A DNA stretch of 64,000 nucleotides from Oscillospiraceae bacterium (GTDB taxonomy: Bacteria > Bacillota > Clostridia > Oscillospirales > Acutalibacteraceae), in assembly GCA_015065805.1 (NCBI GenBank), contig SVPN01000002.1, positions 23,783 to 87,782 on the forward strand, given 5' to 3'. Shown here piece after piece: positions 1-7,402 of the stretch. The notes under the pieces were generated by a model. It was not told the origin of the DNA and ran no database searches. It saw only the letters and a list, made by a program, of their open reading frames with translations. The stretch's first letter is position 1. Every line of letters begins with the position of its first letter. Position numbers and translations under genes: made by a program.

Positions 1-1261
1 TGGTCTGCACAAGCGGGCGGTTGGCAGGGCACACAAAGCTGCACGTGCCGCATTCCATACACGCCTCCACCGACAGCTCCTCAAGAGCCTGCACATCCTT
101 GGCGGCAAAGGCGCGCGCGATCGTCGCGGGTGCCAAGCCGAAGGGGCAGGTGTTGATACACGCGCCGCAACGGATGCACGGCGTCGTTTTGGGGATACGC
201 GCTTCCTTTTTCGTCAGCGCAAGAATCGCATTGGTATTTTTGAGCACGGGTGCCTGAGCATCGGGCACGGTGATACCCATCATCGGTCCGCCGTACAACA
301 GCTTGGCGGGTTCCTCTTTGAGTCCGCCGCAACACGCAAACAGATCGTTCATCGAGGCACCGATGGGGGCAATGACGTTGTGCGGCTCTGCCACCGCACC
401 GCCGTCCACCGTAACGCATTTTTCCACAAGCGGCATACCCGTGCGCAGATACGCGCCGATGGCGGCAAGCGTGGTGCAGTTGAGCACGACACAGCCGACA
501 TCAATGGGCAGCTTACCCGTCGGGATCGTGCGTCCGACGGTGTGGTACACCAGCACCTTTTCGCCGCCCTGCGGATACTTGGCGGGAAGCTCCTTCACCT
601 GCACATTGCACGCCGTTATACGGTCTGCCATCCGCCGCATATTCGCAACGGCATCCTTTTTATTGTTTTCAATGTCGATGATGACCTCGGAAATCCCGAG
701 GCAACGGTGGAGTGCTTCAAGCGCATATTCCATATCGGCATCGCGCGTGATCATCGTCACGGTATCGCTGGTGACATACGGCTCACATTCCGCGCCGTTG
801 ATGATGAGATACTCGATGCGCGCGGGATCGACATTCAGCTTGACATAGGTCGGAAAGCCTGCGCCGCCCAAGCCCACGATGCCGCTGTTCTTCACGGCGG
901 CGACCAGCTCCTCAGCAGTGTTCACAACGGGAGGCACGATTGCCTCATCGACCTTCATCTCACCGTCGGATTCGATCACGACCGCCGTCGTTGCGGCACC
1001 GTTGCTTTGCAGAAACTCCTGCACACGGATCACCTTACCCGACACCGACGCATACACATCCGACGAGATATAGCCGTCCGCCTGACCGATTTTCGTGCCG
1101 ACCTTCACAAGATCGCCCACCTTGACAACGGGTGTGGCGGGCTTGCCGATATGCATCGCCATCGGGATGGTGACGGTTTTGGGGATCTCCATGCGGATAA
1201 CAGGGCTGTTCTGCGTATGCTTTCTGTGGGGAGTGTGCACTCCCGGAAGATAAAACGCCAT
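1..1261 (-). CDS. rnfC: Electron transport complex subunit RnfC (partial, C-terminus outside window)
   Basis: Subunit C of the Rnf complex, the peripheral subunit that passes electrons between NADH and ferredoxin at a membrane ion pump. Reading right to left, the protein starts MAFYLPGVHTPHRKHT, has the N-terminal beta-rich domain, and near the window edge shows two 4Fe-4S cysteine clusters, CIRCGACINTCP and CGTCSFVCP, typical of RnfC. About 420 codons are visible, so only a short C-terminal tail is missing. The start at 1261 is preceded by AAAGGTGG. An 18 bp spaced promoter lies upstream at 1302-1331. rnfD and the other rnf genes would be expected to follow beyond position 1. Long ORFs on the opposite strand here are shadows. 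Confidence 0.93.
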   Translation of the reverse strand, partial: MAFYLPGVHTPHRKHTQNSPVIRMEIPKTVTIPMAMHIGKPATPVVKVGDLVKVGTKIGQADGYISSDVYASVSGKVIRVQEFLQSNGAATTAVVIESDGEMKVDEAIVPPVVNTAEELVAAVKNSGIVGLGGAGFPTYVKLNVDPARIEYLIINGAECEPYVTSDTVTMITRDADMEYALEALHRCLGISEVIIDIENNKKDAVANMRRMADRITACNVQVKELPAKYPQGGEKVLVYHTVGRTIPTGKLPIDVGCVVLNCTTLAAIGAYLRTGMPLVEKCVTVDGGAVAEPHNVIAPIGASMNDLFACCGGLKEEPAKLLYGGPMMGITVPDAQAPVLKNTNAILALTKKEARIPKTTPCIRCGACINTCPFGLAPATIARAFAAKDVQALEELSVEACMECGTCSFVCPANRPLVQT

Positions 1262-1301
1262 AGCTCTCCACCTTTCTTTCAGGCAGTATATATATACTAA
1301 T

Positions 1302-1331
1302 ATTTTAAGTTATCAGTACCCTCTTTGTCAA
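1302..1331 (-). promoter_or_regulatory. Predicted sigma-A promoter of rnfC
   Basis: On the minus strand TTGACA (1331-1326), an 18 bp spacer and TAAAAT (1307-1302), 40 bp ahead of the rnfC start. It lies back to back with the GNAT promoter. Confidence 0.65.
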
Positions 1332-1359
1332 GTACCAATGCCTTCCTATAGTATGCGTC

Positions 1360-1388
1360 TTGAAACCGCGCGTAAACTGTGATATAGT
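1360..1388 (+). promoter_or_regulatory. Predicted sigma-A promoter of the GNAT gene
   Basis: TTGAAA (1360-1365), 17 bp spacer, TATAGT (1383-1388), about 30 bp before the chosen start codon. Confidence 0.7.
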
Positions 1389-1418
1389 GAAAGTATCCTT
1401 CCGAAAGAGGTGATCCCG

Positions 1419-1985
1419 ATGCTGACACATAAAGGAACCGTGACGATCGTCACACAGCGGCTAACGCTCAGGCGGTTTGTGCCTGACGATGCACCGACGA
1501 TGTTTCGCAACTGGGCATCCGACGACAATGTCACGCGATATCTGACGTGGTTTGCGCACCGCTCCGTGGAGGAAACCGCCGACATCGTCAACCGTTGGGT
1601 GGCGGAATACGAAGCGGACAACCGCTATCAGTGGGCGATCGTGCTCAGGGAGCTCGGTGAGCCGATCGGATCGATCGGTGTCGTGCGGCAAAACGAGGAT
1701 GCCGCCGCCGCGGAGCTCGGCTACTGCATCGGAGAGGCGTTCTGGCATCGCGGATATGTCTCGGAGGCGCTCCGCGCGGTGATGGACTTCCTGTTCGACG
1801 AGGTGGGCTACAACCGCCTCTCCGCCATCCACGATATCCGCAATCCCCGCTCGGGTGCGGTGATGAAGGCGTGCGGGATGCAATACGAAGGTACGCGGCG
1901 GGAATTCGCGCTGACAAAAGAGGGCGATCTGCTGAGCGTAGCGGAATACGCCCTGCTTCGCCGCGAACGGCACACAAAGAAATAA
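1419..1985 (+). CDS. GNAT family N-acetyltransferase (RimJ/RimL type)
   Basis: Acetyl-CoA dependent N-acetyltransferase, about 188 aa. The N-terminus has the RimJ/RimL/SpeG pattern (VTQRLTLRRFVPDDAPTMF). The middle contains GSIGVVRQN, AELGYCIGEAFWHRGYVSEA (acetyl-CoA loop region) and a C-terminal NPRSGAVMKACGM motif, all usual for this family, whose members acetylate ribosomal protein N-termini, amino acids or antibiotics. The substrate cannot be told from sequence. ATG at 1419 is chosen over an in-frame GTG at 1410, because AAAGAGG at 1404-1410 would overlap the GTG and sits 8 nt from the ATG. It is a single-gene unit with its own promoter and terminator. Confidence 0.88.
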   Translation: MLTHKGTVTIVTQRLTLRRFVPDDAPTMFRNWASDDNVTRYLTWFAHRSVEETADIVNRWVAEYEADNRYQWAIVLRELGEPIGSIGVVRQNEDAAAAELGYCIGEAFWHRGYVSEALRAVMDFLFDEVGYNRLSAIHDIRNPRSGAVMKACGMQYEGTRREFALTKEGDLLSVAEYALLRRERHTKK

Positions 1986-1991
1986 AACAAC

Positions 1992-2027
1992 AAGGGCTGT
2001 TGCGCTTTTGAAAGCGTAACAGCCCTT
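1992..2027 (+). terminator. Intrinsic terminator after the GNAT gene
   Basis: Near-perfect 18 bp inverted repeat (arms 1992-2009 and 2010-2027, AAGGGCTGTT..AACAGCCCTT), 6 bp past the stop codon and followed by ATGCTTGTCTT. Confidence 0.75.
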
Positions 2028-2197
2028 ATGCTTGTCTTACAATGCTTTTGAACGGATGCCGACGACGATTGCGCTCTTGCGGTTTCGTCGTCGGGTGCGC
2101 CGCATCGGGAGCACCCGAAATCACGGCATACGGGCGGTCGGTTTTGCCCGCTCCTGCGTCAGAATTGTGCGCTCCCGCATATTTGCGGCGCGTGTCT

Positions 2198-2220
2198 GTA
2201 GGGGACGGGTCTCCCGTCCC
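2198..2220. repeat. Short palindromic repeat (GTAGGGGACGGGT family)
   Basis: GTAGGGGACGGG followed by its partial complement CCCGTCCC. The same palindrome, in either orientation, recurs at about 40549, 48627, 48847, 49270, 49452, 55334 and 55669. Confidence 0.85.
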
Positions 2221-2246
2221 GCACTGCCGTGCCGTTTTGCAACAAT

Positions 2247-2323
2247 AAAGAGAAGGTTCAGCGCGTGAACCTTCTCTTTTGTACGATACGGGGTTGCCCG
2301 ATGCCGTTTGTGTCACAAACGGC
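2247..2323 (-). repeat. Two-hairpin element; distal hairpin is the likely terminator of the 2346-3104 gene
   Basis: Read on the minus strand: a 10 bp stem (2323-2314 with 2312-2303, GCCGTTTGTG), ATCGGG..CCCG, then a 14 bp stem (2279-2266 with 2260-2247, AAAGAGAAGGTTCA). The same order of two stems occurs on the plus strand at 32523-32616 with altered sequence. Confidence 0.7.
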
Positions 2324-2345
2324 AATTCTCGCAATAAAGATGTTT

Positions 2346-3104
2346 TTATGCTTTTTTCTTTTTCTTTTTGAACACACGGTGATAGCCGAGCTGATACGCG
2401 ACCGCGCAGGTCACAGGGATCACCAGCTGGAGCAGAAACAGCAGGAAAAGCTGTCCGAACGAGATCGCCGTTGCGGGGTAGGTGTCCGTCGGCATGATCT
2501 GCAGGATCAGCGGCACAAACGGCGGATTGAGCAGGCGGTACACGCCCTGCACGCTGTCCGCGGCAAACAGATTGAGCTTGCCGAGCACCAGACACACATA
2601 CAGCACCAACGACGGTACGGCGGCGATCACGCCGATCCACAAGCCGCGAAGCGGGGTTTCAAGCCGCTGATGATGCTTGACAAGATTGCGGTCGCGGTCA
2701 CCCTCCGCCCACACATAATAGCCGACAAGTCCGATCAGGACAAACAGCATCAGTGCCTGCGTGAGCACCTGCATAGCGACCATCAGCACCGCACACACGC
2801 TGTTTTTCGGCCCCATCACGGTTTCGCCCGAAAAGCGGCTGTCATCGGTGATGATCTGCTCGGAAGGATCCATCGCGGTGAACTCCTCCCACGTCATTTC
2901 CTGAACAAGCACCTGCTTGCCGTCCACGACCTCATACACACGGTAGGCAACGGGCTTCTGGAACGCACCGTTGGCGATCATCGTCATCGAAAAATACAGG
3001 AACAGTGCCATAATGCCCGCCAAAACGGAATAGCCGAACATTTTCAGTCCCATTCCGAGGGTGGATGCCCGTTCTTTTTCATAGGATTGTTTTTGCAGGC
3101 TCAT
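2346..3104 (-). CDS. Multi-pass membrane protein of unknown function, last gene of the SGNH operon
   Basis: 252 aa. It has a short Lys/Glu-rich N-terminus, a hydrophobic segment near residues 25-50, a soluble stretch of about 60 residues rich in acidic residues, then three or four hydrophobic segments and a Lys-rich tail (FKKKKKKA), so the C-terminus is probably cytoplasmic. No family recognised. Its ATG overlaps the stop codon of the upstream SGNH lipoprotein gene (ATGA at 3101-3104), which implies translational coupling. It may therefore help in export or anchoring of the esterases, or in moving an acyl group or sugar; this is guesswork from position alone. A terminator-like hairpin follows. 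Confidence 0.75.
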   Translation of the reverse strand: MSLQKQSYEKERASTLGMGLKMFGYSVLAGIMALFLYFSMTMIANGAFQKPVAYRVYEVVDGKQVLVQEMTWEEFTAMDPSEQIITDDSRFSGETVMGPKNSVCAVLMVAMQVLTQALMLFVLIGLVGYYVWAEGDRDRNLVKHHQRLETPLRGLWIGVIAAVPSLVLYVCLVLGKLNLFAADSVQGVYRLLNPPFVPLILQIMPTDTYPATAISFGQLFLLFLLQLVIPVTCAVAYQLGYHRVFKKKKKKA

Positions 3105-4282
3105 TGTGCATCCTCCGCCAGTCCCATTGCCTCTAAGATCGCTTCGGCGATCAGCGCGTGACCCTCGGCGTTGGGATGCACGCCGTCATAAAGGGTATTC
3201 AGGATCGCCTCGCCGTGGATCGCCTGCTGTTCCACGTACACACCGCCCGTTTCGTCGGCAAGGCGCTTGAGCTGTTCCTTGACCTTGAACACGCGCGGGG
3301 TGCGGATCTGCGCCAGCTTGTCGCCGTTGCTCTTATCCCACACAAAGTCCGTGACGATCACCTTGGTGCCGTTTTCCTTGACCTTCTCAATGAGGTAGTC
3401 GATCTTCTCGGCAAACACCTCCATATCGGTCGAGAAATACGCATCGTTGTAGCCGATGGCAAAGATCAGCGTGCCCGATTTGGAAGCAAGCTCGAGGAAC
3501 TTTTTGTCCAGTCCCGTTGTGTTGCCGTCCGAGGCGACACCCGTGCCTGCCAGCTGAAGACCGCCGTTGGCATAGCTGCTGACAACCACGCCGTCGGGCT
3601 TATTGTAGTAGCCGATGCCCGTGAAGATGACCTCTTTGTCGGAGGTGGCTTTGAGGATGACCTTGTTGTCCTCGGGCAGTTCGATGGGCTCGGTGCGCGC
3701 GTAGCCGTCGCCCTTGGAGGCATCGACATCCATCAGCATCTCGCCCGCCGAATCCAGCACCTCAAAGGTGCCGTACGCTTCGCCCGCTTCGTAATACACA
3801 TAGAAATACTTGTAGTGCTCTTTGGCGGTGAAGGTCAGCGTAGCACCCTTGACACTGCTGCCGAGCCCCTTCGTGCCGAGCAGCTCGGCGGTGCGGTATT
3901 CCGTCCAGCCCTTGCCTGCATCGCCGCGGTTTTTGAAGCCTTCCTCCGTTTCGGGGAAGTCGTGCAGCTCGTGGCTCATAAGCTGACCCCACAGCGTACC
4001 CTCCACCGTGGTGAAGCCGTAGTTGTTGTCGCCTGTCAGCTCGTTGATGCGCTGTTTGACAAGGCCGACCCAGCCGTTTTTAGAAATATCCACCGATCCC
4101 GCGCCGTGCGAAATGCTGTCGCCCAAAACGGTGATGGAGTGCTCGCCGAACACGTCGGTCGGTGTGACGTTTACCACATCGTTGTTAATTGTTTCATAGG
4201 ACGGCGTTTCCTTGTCACCGCAACCCGCAAACACGGTCAGTAACATGGCACACACCGCCAATACCGAGAGAATGCGTTTCAT
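3101..4282 (-). CDS. SGNH/GDSL hydrolase lipoprotein
   Basis: 393 aa secreted esterase-type hydrolase anchored by a lipid. The signal peptide ends in a lipobox (TVFAGC, Cys21). SGNH block I is VLGDSISHG (Ser56), block III is GYNDAYF and block V is DGVHPNAEGH (Asp366, His369), giving a full Ser-Asp-His set. Between blocks I and III is a beta-rich insertion as in the dockerin paralogs, but this member has no dockerin. SGNH enzymes of this kind often remove acetyl or other acyl groups from carbohydrates. It follows the dockerin-SGNH gene by 1 bp, and GGAGGA inside that gene's last codons serves as its ribosome binding site. It is the membrane-held partner of the four cellulosomal paralogs. Confidence 0.88.
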   Translation of the reverse strand: MKRILSVLAVCAMLLTVFAGCGDKETPSYETINNDVVNVTPTDVFGEHSITVLGDSISHGAGSVDISKNGWVGLVKQRINELTGDNNYGFTTVEGTLWGQLMSHELHDFPETEEGFKNRGDAGKGWTEYRTAELLGTKGLGSSVKGATLTFTAKEHYKYFYVYYEAGEAYGTFEVLDSAGEMLMDVDASKGDGYARTEPIELPEDNKVILKATSDKEVIFTGIGYYNKPDGVVVSSYANGGLQLAGTGVASDGNTTGLDKKFLELASKSGTLIFAIGYNDAYFSTDMEVFAEKIDYLIEKVKENGTKVIVTDFVWDKSNGDKLAQIRTPRVFKVKEQLKRLADETGGVYVEQQAIHGEAILNTLYDGVHPNAEGHALIAEAILEAMGLAEDAQ

Positions 4283-4283
4283 A

Positions 4284-5699
4284 TTATGTCCAGTCCTCCG
4301 TCCAGGTCAATCCCATCGCATCGACGACCTGCTTCGCCACCAGGCGCATACCGTCCGACGAGGGGTGGATGCCGTCGCCCTTCGTGTTCAGATCATCCAA
4401 GATGCTCTGTCCTAAAAGCGCGGGCTGATTGATATAAATGCCGCCCATTTCGCGCGCAAAGCGACGAAGCTCACTGCGCACGATCGTCTGTGCCTGCAGG
4501 ATCTTGCCCGCGGCATCAAAATCCTGATGCCAGGTCACATCGTTGACGATGACCTTTGTACCGTTTGCCTTGCAAAGCGCGATCATACGGTCGATCTTTG
4601 CCGCAAATTCACCGGCAATGACTCTGTCCGCAAAGGACGCCACATCGTTGTAGCCGAGCGCAAAGATCAGCGTATCGGATTTTGCCGTCTGCTGCAACAC
4701 CGTATCGCTGAGCACGAGCAGGCTCAGACCGCCGCGGGTGAAGCTGTTGAAGGTAACGCCGTTGTCGGTGATATCCTTGTAGTAGCCGATACCCGTAATG
4801 GACACGGGCGATTCGGTGCCGTCGTGGCAGATGGTGATCTTGGGCAGACCGTTTTCATCCTTGGGACAGTCGGCAAGACGATAAAACGCCGTGCGCGTCG
4901 TGTACTCCGACACACCGTCGGGAGCAGCGGTGTTGATGTATGCCTTACTGCCGTTGATATCGGGCACCTCGCCGCCGTTACCGTCCGCGATGCAGAAATG
5001 CGCCGCGTTGGGCTCTACGTGATAATACACGGTGAAATACTCGTATTCGGATGCATAGGCTTCCCGCAGCTTGTAGGTGATCCACGACCACGGGCTTTCG
5101 GAGATCATCGCCACCGAGGTCAGGCGCGTGCCTTTGTCGATGTTGTCGCAGATCCATTGCGGTGTGCCGTCGCTGAACACGCTGTGCGTGGGCCAGCTGT
5201 GAAGCTCAAAGGCAAAGTTGTTCGGCTGCCAGTGACCCGCATAAGCGGAGGTGAAGCCATAGTTGAGGTTGCCGCCGTTTGCCGCCTGCACCGCTTTTTT
5301 GACATAGCTGACATAGCTGGTCTCGGGAAGCGGATCGGAAGCACCGACGCCAAAGGAAATGCTGTCACCCAAAAGCGTGATCGCTCTCTCGCCCCAGTAG
5401 TTCTCGGTCGTGGGGTTGGCATAATTGACAGAGGTCACAGCCTCGCCTCCCAATAAGGATTTCAGCAGGACGCGCGCGTCCGCCGTATCGATCGCGTCAT
5501 CGATCGTATAGTCGCCCCACCAGATCTCCTGCTGAGTGAAGCTGTCACCCGTCAACAGAGCGCGCAACATCGAGCGGGCATCCATCGTATTGACCGCGCC
5601 GTCATTGTTGATGTCGCCCTTGCCCGCGGCAAGAGCCGTCATCGGCGCTGTGGCAAGAAGCAGGCACAGCGTCAAGCATACCGCTATAAACCGTTTCAT
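4284..5699 (-). CDS. Secreted SGNH hydrolase with N-terminal dockerin (paralog 4)
   Basis: 471 aa. Signal peptide residues 1-25 (ending TALAA). A type I dockerin follows directly at about 28-85: first Ca-binding loop DINNDGAVNTMD, second more degenerate DYTIDDAIDTAD. The SGNH domain has block I LLGDSISFG (Ser113), block III ALGYNDVASF and block V DGIHPSSDG (Asp442, His445). About 150 residues of aromatic- and Asn-rich beta sequence lie between blocks I and III. It probably removes acyl groups from a glycan while docked to a cohesin. The start at 5699 is preferred over an upstream ATG at 5717, because GGAGGG lies 6 nt before it and the signal peptide begins MKRF. The protein ends LTWTEDWT like two of its paralogs. 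Confidence 0.9.
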   Translation of the reverse strand: MKRFIAVCLTLCLLLATAPMTALAAGKGDINNDGAVNTMDARSMLRALLTGDSFTQQEIWWGDYTIDDAIDTADARVLLKSLLGGEAVTSVNYANPTTENYWGERAITLLGDSISFGVGASDPLPETSYVSYVKKAVQAANGGNLNYGFTSAYAGHWQPNNFAFELHSWPTHSVFSDGTPQWICDNIDKGTRLTSVAMISESPWSWITYKLREAYASEYEYFTVYYHVEPNAAHFCIADGNGGEVPDINGSKAYINTAAPDGVSEYTTRTAFYRLADCPKDENGLPKITICHDGTESPVSITGIGYYKDITDNGVTFNSFTRGGLSLLVLSDTVLQQTAKSDTLIFALGYNDVASFADRVIAGEFAAKIDRMIALCKANGTKVIVNDVTWHQDFDAAGKILQAQTIVRSELRRFAREMGGIYINQPALLGQSILDDLNTKGDGIHPSSDGMRLVAKQVVDAMGLTWTEDWT

Positions 5700-5834
5700 C
5701 GTATCCCTCCGATTCAAAGTTGTTTTACAGGCGGAGAGCCGTCCCGCAAGACGGTTACTCCGCCGAAAACGGAGCCAACCTCCTGCCTTCTCCGTAAAGT
5801 CGGCAGGAGGTCTGAAGCTCCTTACATACTATAA
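5700..5834 (-). other. Structured intercistronic spacer within the SGNH operon
   Basis: 135 bp. On the minus strand it holds a stem CCTCCTGCC..GGCAGGAGG, then CCGTC..GACGG and a conserved stretch ending in CGGAGGGA. Its second half is clearly related to the next spacer (7296-7402), so gene and spacer were duplicated together. Confidence 0.6.
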
Positions 5835-7295
5835 TCAAGTCCAGTCTTCCGTCCAGGTCAGACCCAATGCCTCGACAAGCGCCTGTGCCATCATCTTCTG
5901 GCCGTTCGAGCCGGGATGGACATTGTCGCCGTTGGGTGCCCAGATCTGCTCCCACAGCGCATCGCCGTGAACCTTGATCTGCTCCACGTAAATGCCCTTT
6001 GTCTCCCGCGCCAGGCGGCGAAGCTCGGAATGCACAAATGCAATGTTCGATTTGCCGGGCTCCGTCTGCACATCCGGCCACGTGGTGTTGTTGACCACCA
6101 CCTGCGTACCGTTTGCGTTGCACAAGTCGATCATAAAATCAATGCGCTGTGCAAAATACTCCTTGCTGAAGCTCTCGTCGGGCATATTGCCGTAGTGCGC
6201 ATCGTTGTAGCCCAGCGAGAAGATCAGCGTATCTGCCGATGCCGCCTGACGCAACACGGTATCACTCAGATAGCAAAAACGCATACCGCCGCGGGTAAAG
6301 CTGTTGAAGGTGACGTAGCCGTCGGCGTTGTTCGCCTTGGGAAGCTCCTTATAATAGCCGATGCCCGTGATGGTGACAGGCTTGCCCTCGTTGCCGTCGT
6401 GGCAGATGATGATCTGCGGCTGACCGTCGGCATTCTTCGGGCAATCCGAAAGGCGATAAAACGCCGTGCGCATCGTGATCTCCGTGTCGGAGGCGGTGGG
6501 AATATAGCTTTTGCTGCCGTTAATATCGGCAACCTCACCCTGATTGCCGTCCGCAATGACGAAGCCGTCACCGTTGGGCTGCATATGATAATACACGCAG
6601 AAGTAGTTGTATTGGTCAACATACGGCTTACGCAGGGTATACGTGATGGTTGACCATTTTGTCCAGGAGGTCATACCCACAGAGGTCAGGCGGTTGCCGT
6701 TTTCGGCTTTGAAGCCCTCGGGCATATCGTCCTGATCGCAAAGCCACGCATTGCCGCCGTCCGCCGTTTTCGAGCGGTCGGGCCACATATGGATCTCATC
6801 GGCACGGTTTGAAGACCAGCTCGTCGGATACGCCGATGTAAAGCCGTAGTTCAGCTTGCCGCCGTTTGCCGCCGAAACTGCCTTCTTCAGATAACCCGCA
6901 TAGGTATTTTCGGGAAGGGGATCGTCTGCCTTGGCACCGAACGAGATACTGTCACCCAAAATGGCGATGGAGTTTTCGCCCCAGTAGTCCTCGCCTGTCG
7001 GCTTGGCATAGTTGATTGCCGAGGAGCCCGCCGTATCCAGAAGATCGGTCAGCATCGTACGCACATCTCCCGTTGTGATGGCGTCATCAATGTCGTAGTC
7101 GCCCCACCAGATCTGTTGGTTGGTTACCGCTTCCCCGCTCAGCAGATCCTTGAGCATCGCACGGGCATCCAATGTGTTGAGGCGACCGTCGCCGTTGTAG
7201 TCGCCCTTTCCTGCGGCAAGTGCCGTCGTCGGCATTGCCGCAAACAGCATTGCGGCAACAGAAATGACCGCCAGAATTGCCGAAATCCGTTTCAT
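5835..7295 (-). CDS. Secreted SGNH hydrolase with N-terminal dockerin (paralog 3)
   Basis: 486 aa. Signal peptide 1-28 (ending TALAA), then a dockerin at about 31-88 with loops DYNGDGRLNTLD and DYDIDDAITTGD. The SGNH catalytic set is ILGDSISFG (Ser116), SLGYNDAHYG and DNVHPGSNG (Asp457, His460). The region between blocks I and III contains WSTITYTLRKPYV, FCVYYHMQPNG and ITGIGYYKEL, shared with the other paralogs, and looks like an inserted beta-sandwich. Two ATGs are in tandem at 7298 and 7295; the second is chosen because it stands 6 nt from GGAGGG. It is third of four consecutive dockerin-SGNH genes and ends with LTWTEDWT. Confidence 0.9.
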   Translation of the reverse strand: MKRISAILAVISVAAMLFAAMPTTALAAGKGDYNGDGRLNTLDARAMLKDLLSGEAVTNQQIWWGDYDIDDAITTGDVRTMLTDLLDTAGSSAINYAKPTGEDYWGENSIAILGDSISFGAKADDPLPENTYAGYLKKAVSAANGGKLNYGFTSAYPTSWSSNRADEIHMWPDRSKTADGGNAWLCDQDDMPEGFKAENGNRLTSVGMTSWTKWSTITYTLRKPYVDQYNYFCVYYHMQPNGDGFVIADGNQGEVADINGSKSYIPTASDTEITMRTAFYRLSDCPKNADGQPQIIICHDGNEGKPVTITGIGYYKELPKANNADGYVTFNSFTRGGMRFCYLSDTVLRQAASADTLIFSLGYNDAHYGNMPDESFSKEYFAQRIDFMIDLCNANGTQVVVNNTTWPDVQTEPGKSNIAFVHSELRRLARETKGIYVEQIKVHGDALWEQIWAPNGDNVHPGSNGQKMMAQALVEALGLTWTEDWT

Positions 7296-7402
7296 CATAT
7301 TCCCTCCGATTCAGAGTTGTTTTACGCACAGGAATCCGTCCCGCAAGACGATTTCTCCGCCCAACAATCGGCAGAAGCACCAAAGCCCCTTATGCACTGT
7401 CA
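7296..7402 (-). other. Intercistronic spacer, related to 5700-5834
   Basis: 107 bp between two paralogs. It carries GGCGGAG, CGTCTTGCGGGACGG and AAAACAACT..GAATCGGAGGGA in the same order as the spacer at 5700-5834, a trace of tandem gene duplication. Confidence 0.6.

Larger units (their letters stand above)
1986..2345. other. Intergenic region with terminators and one short palindromic repeat
   Basis: Non-coding stretch between convergent genes. It holds the GNAT terminator, a copy of the GTAGGGGACGGGT palindrome (2198-2220) and a two-hairpin element (2247-2323). I see no credible gene in 2041-2190; the ORFs there run into repeats and have no ribosome binding site. Confidence 0.6.

Noticed and set aside
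380..1300. 306-codon plus-strand frame at the window start
   Set aside because: It is the complement of rnfC, whose cysteine clusters and start signals are clear.
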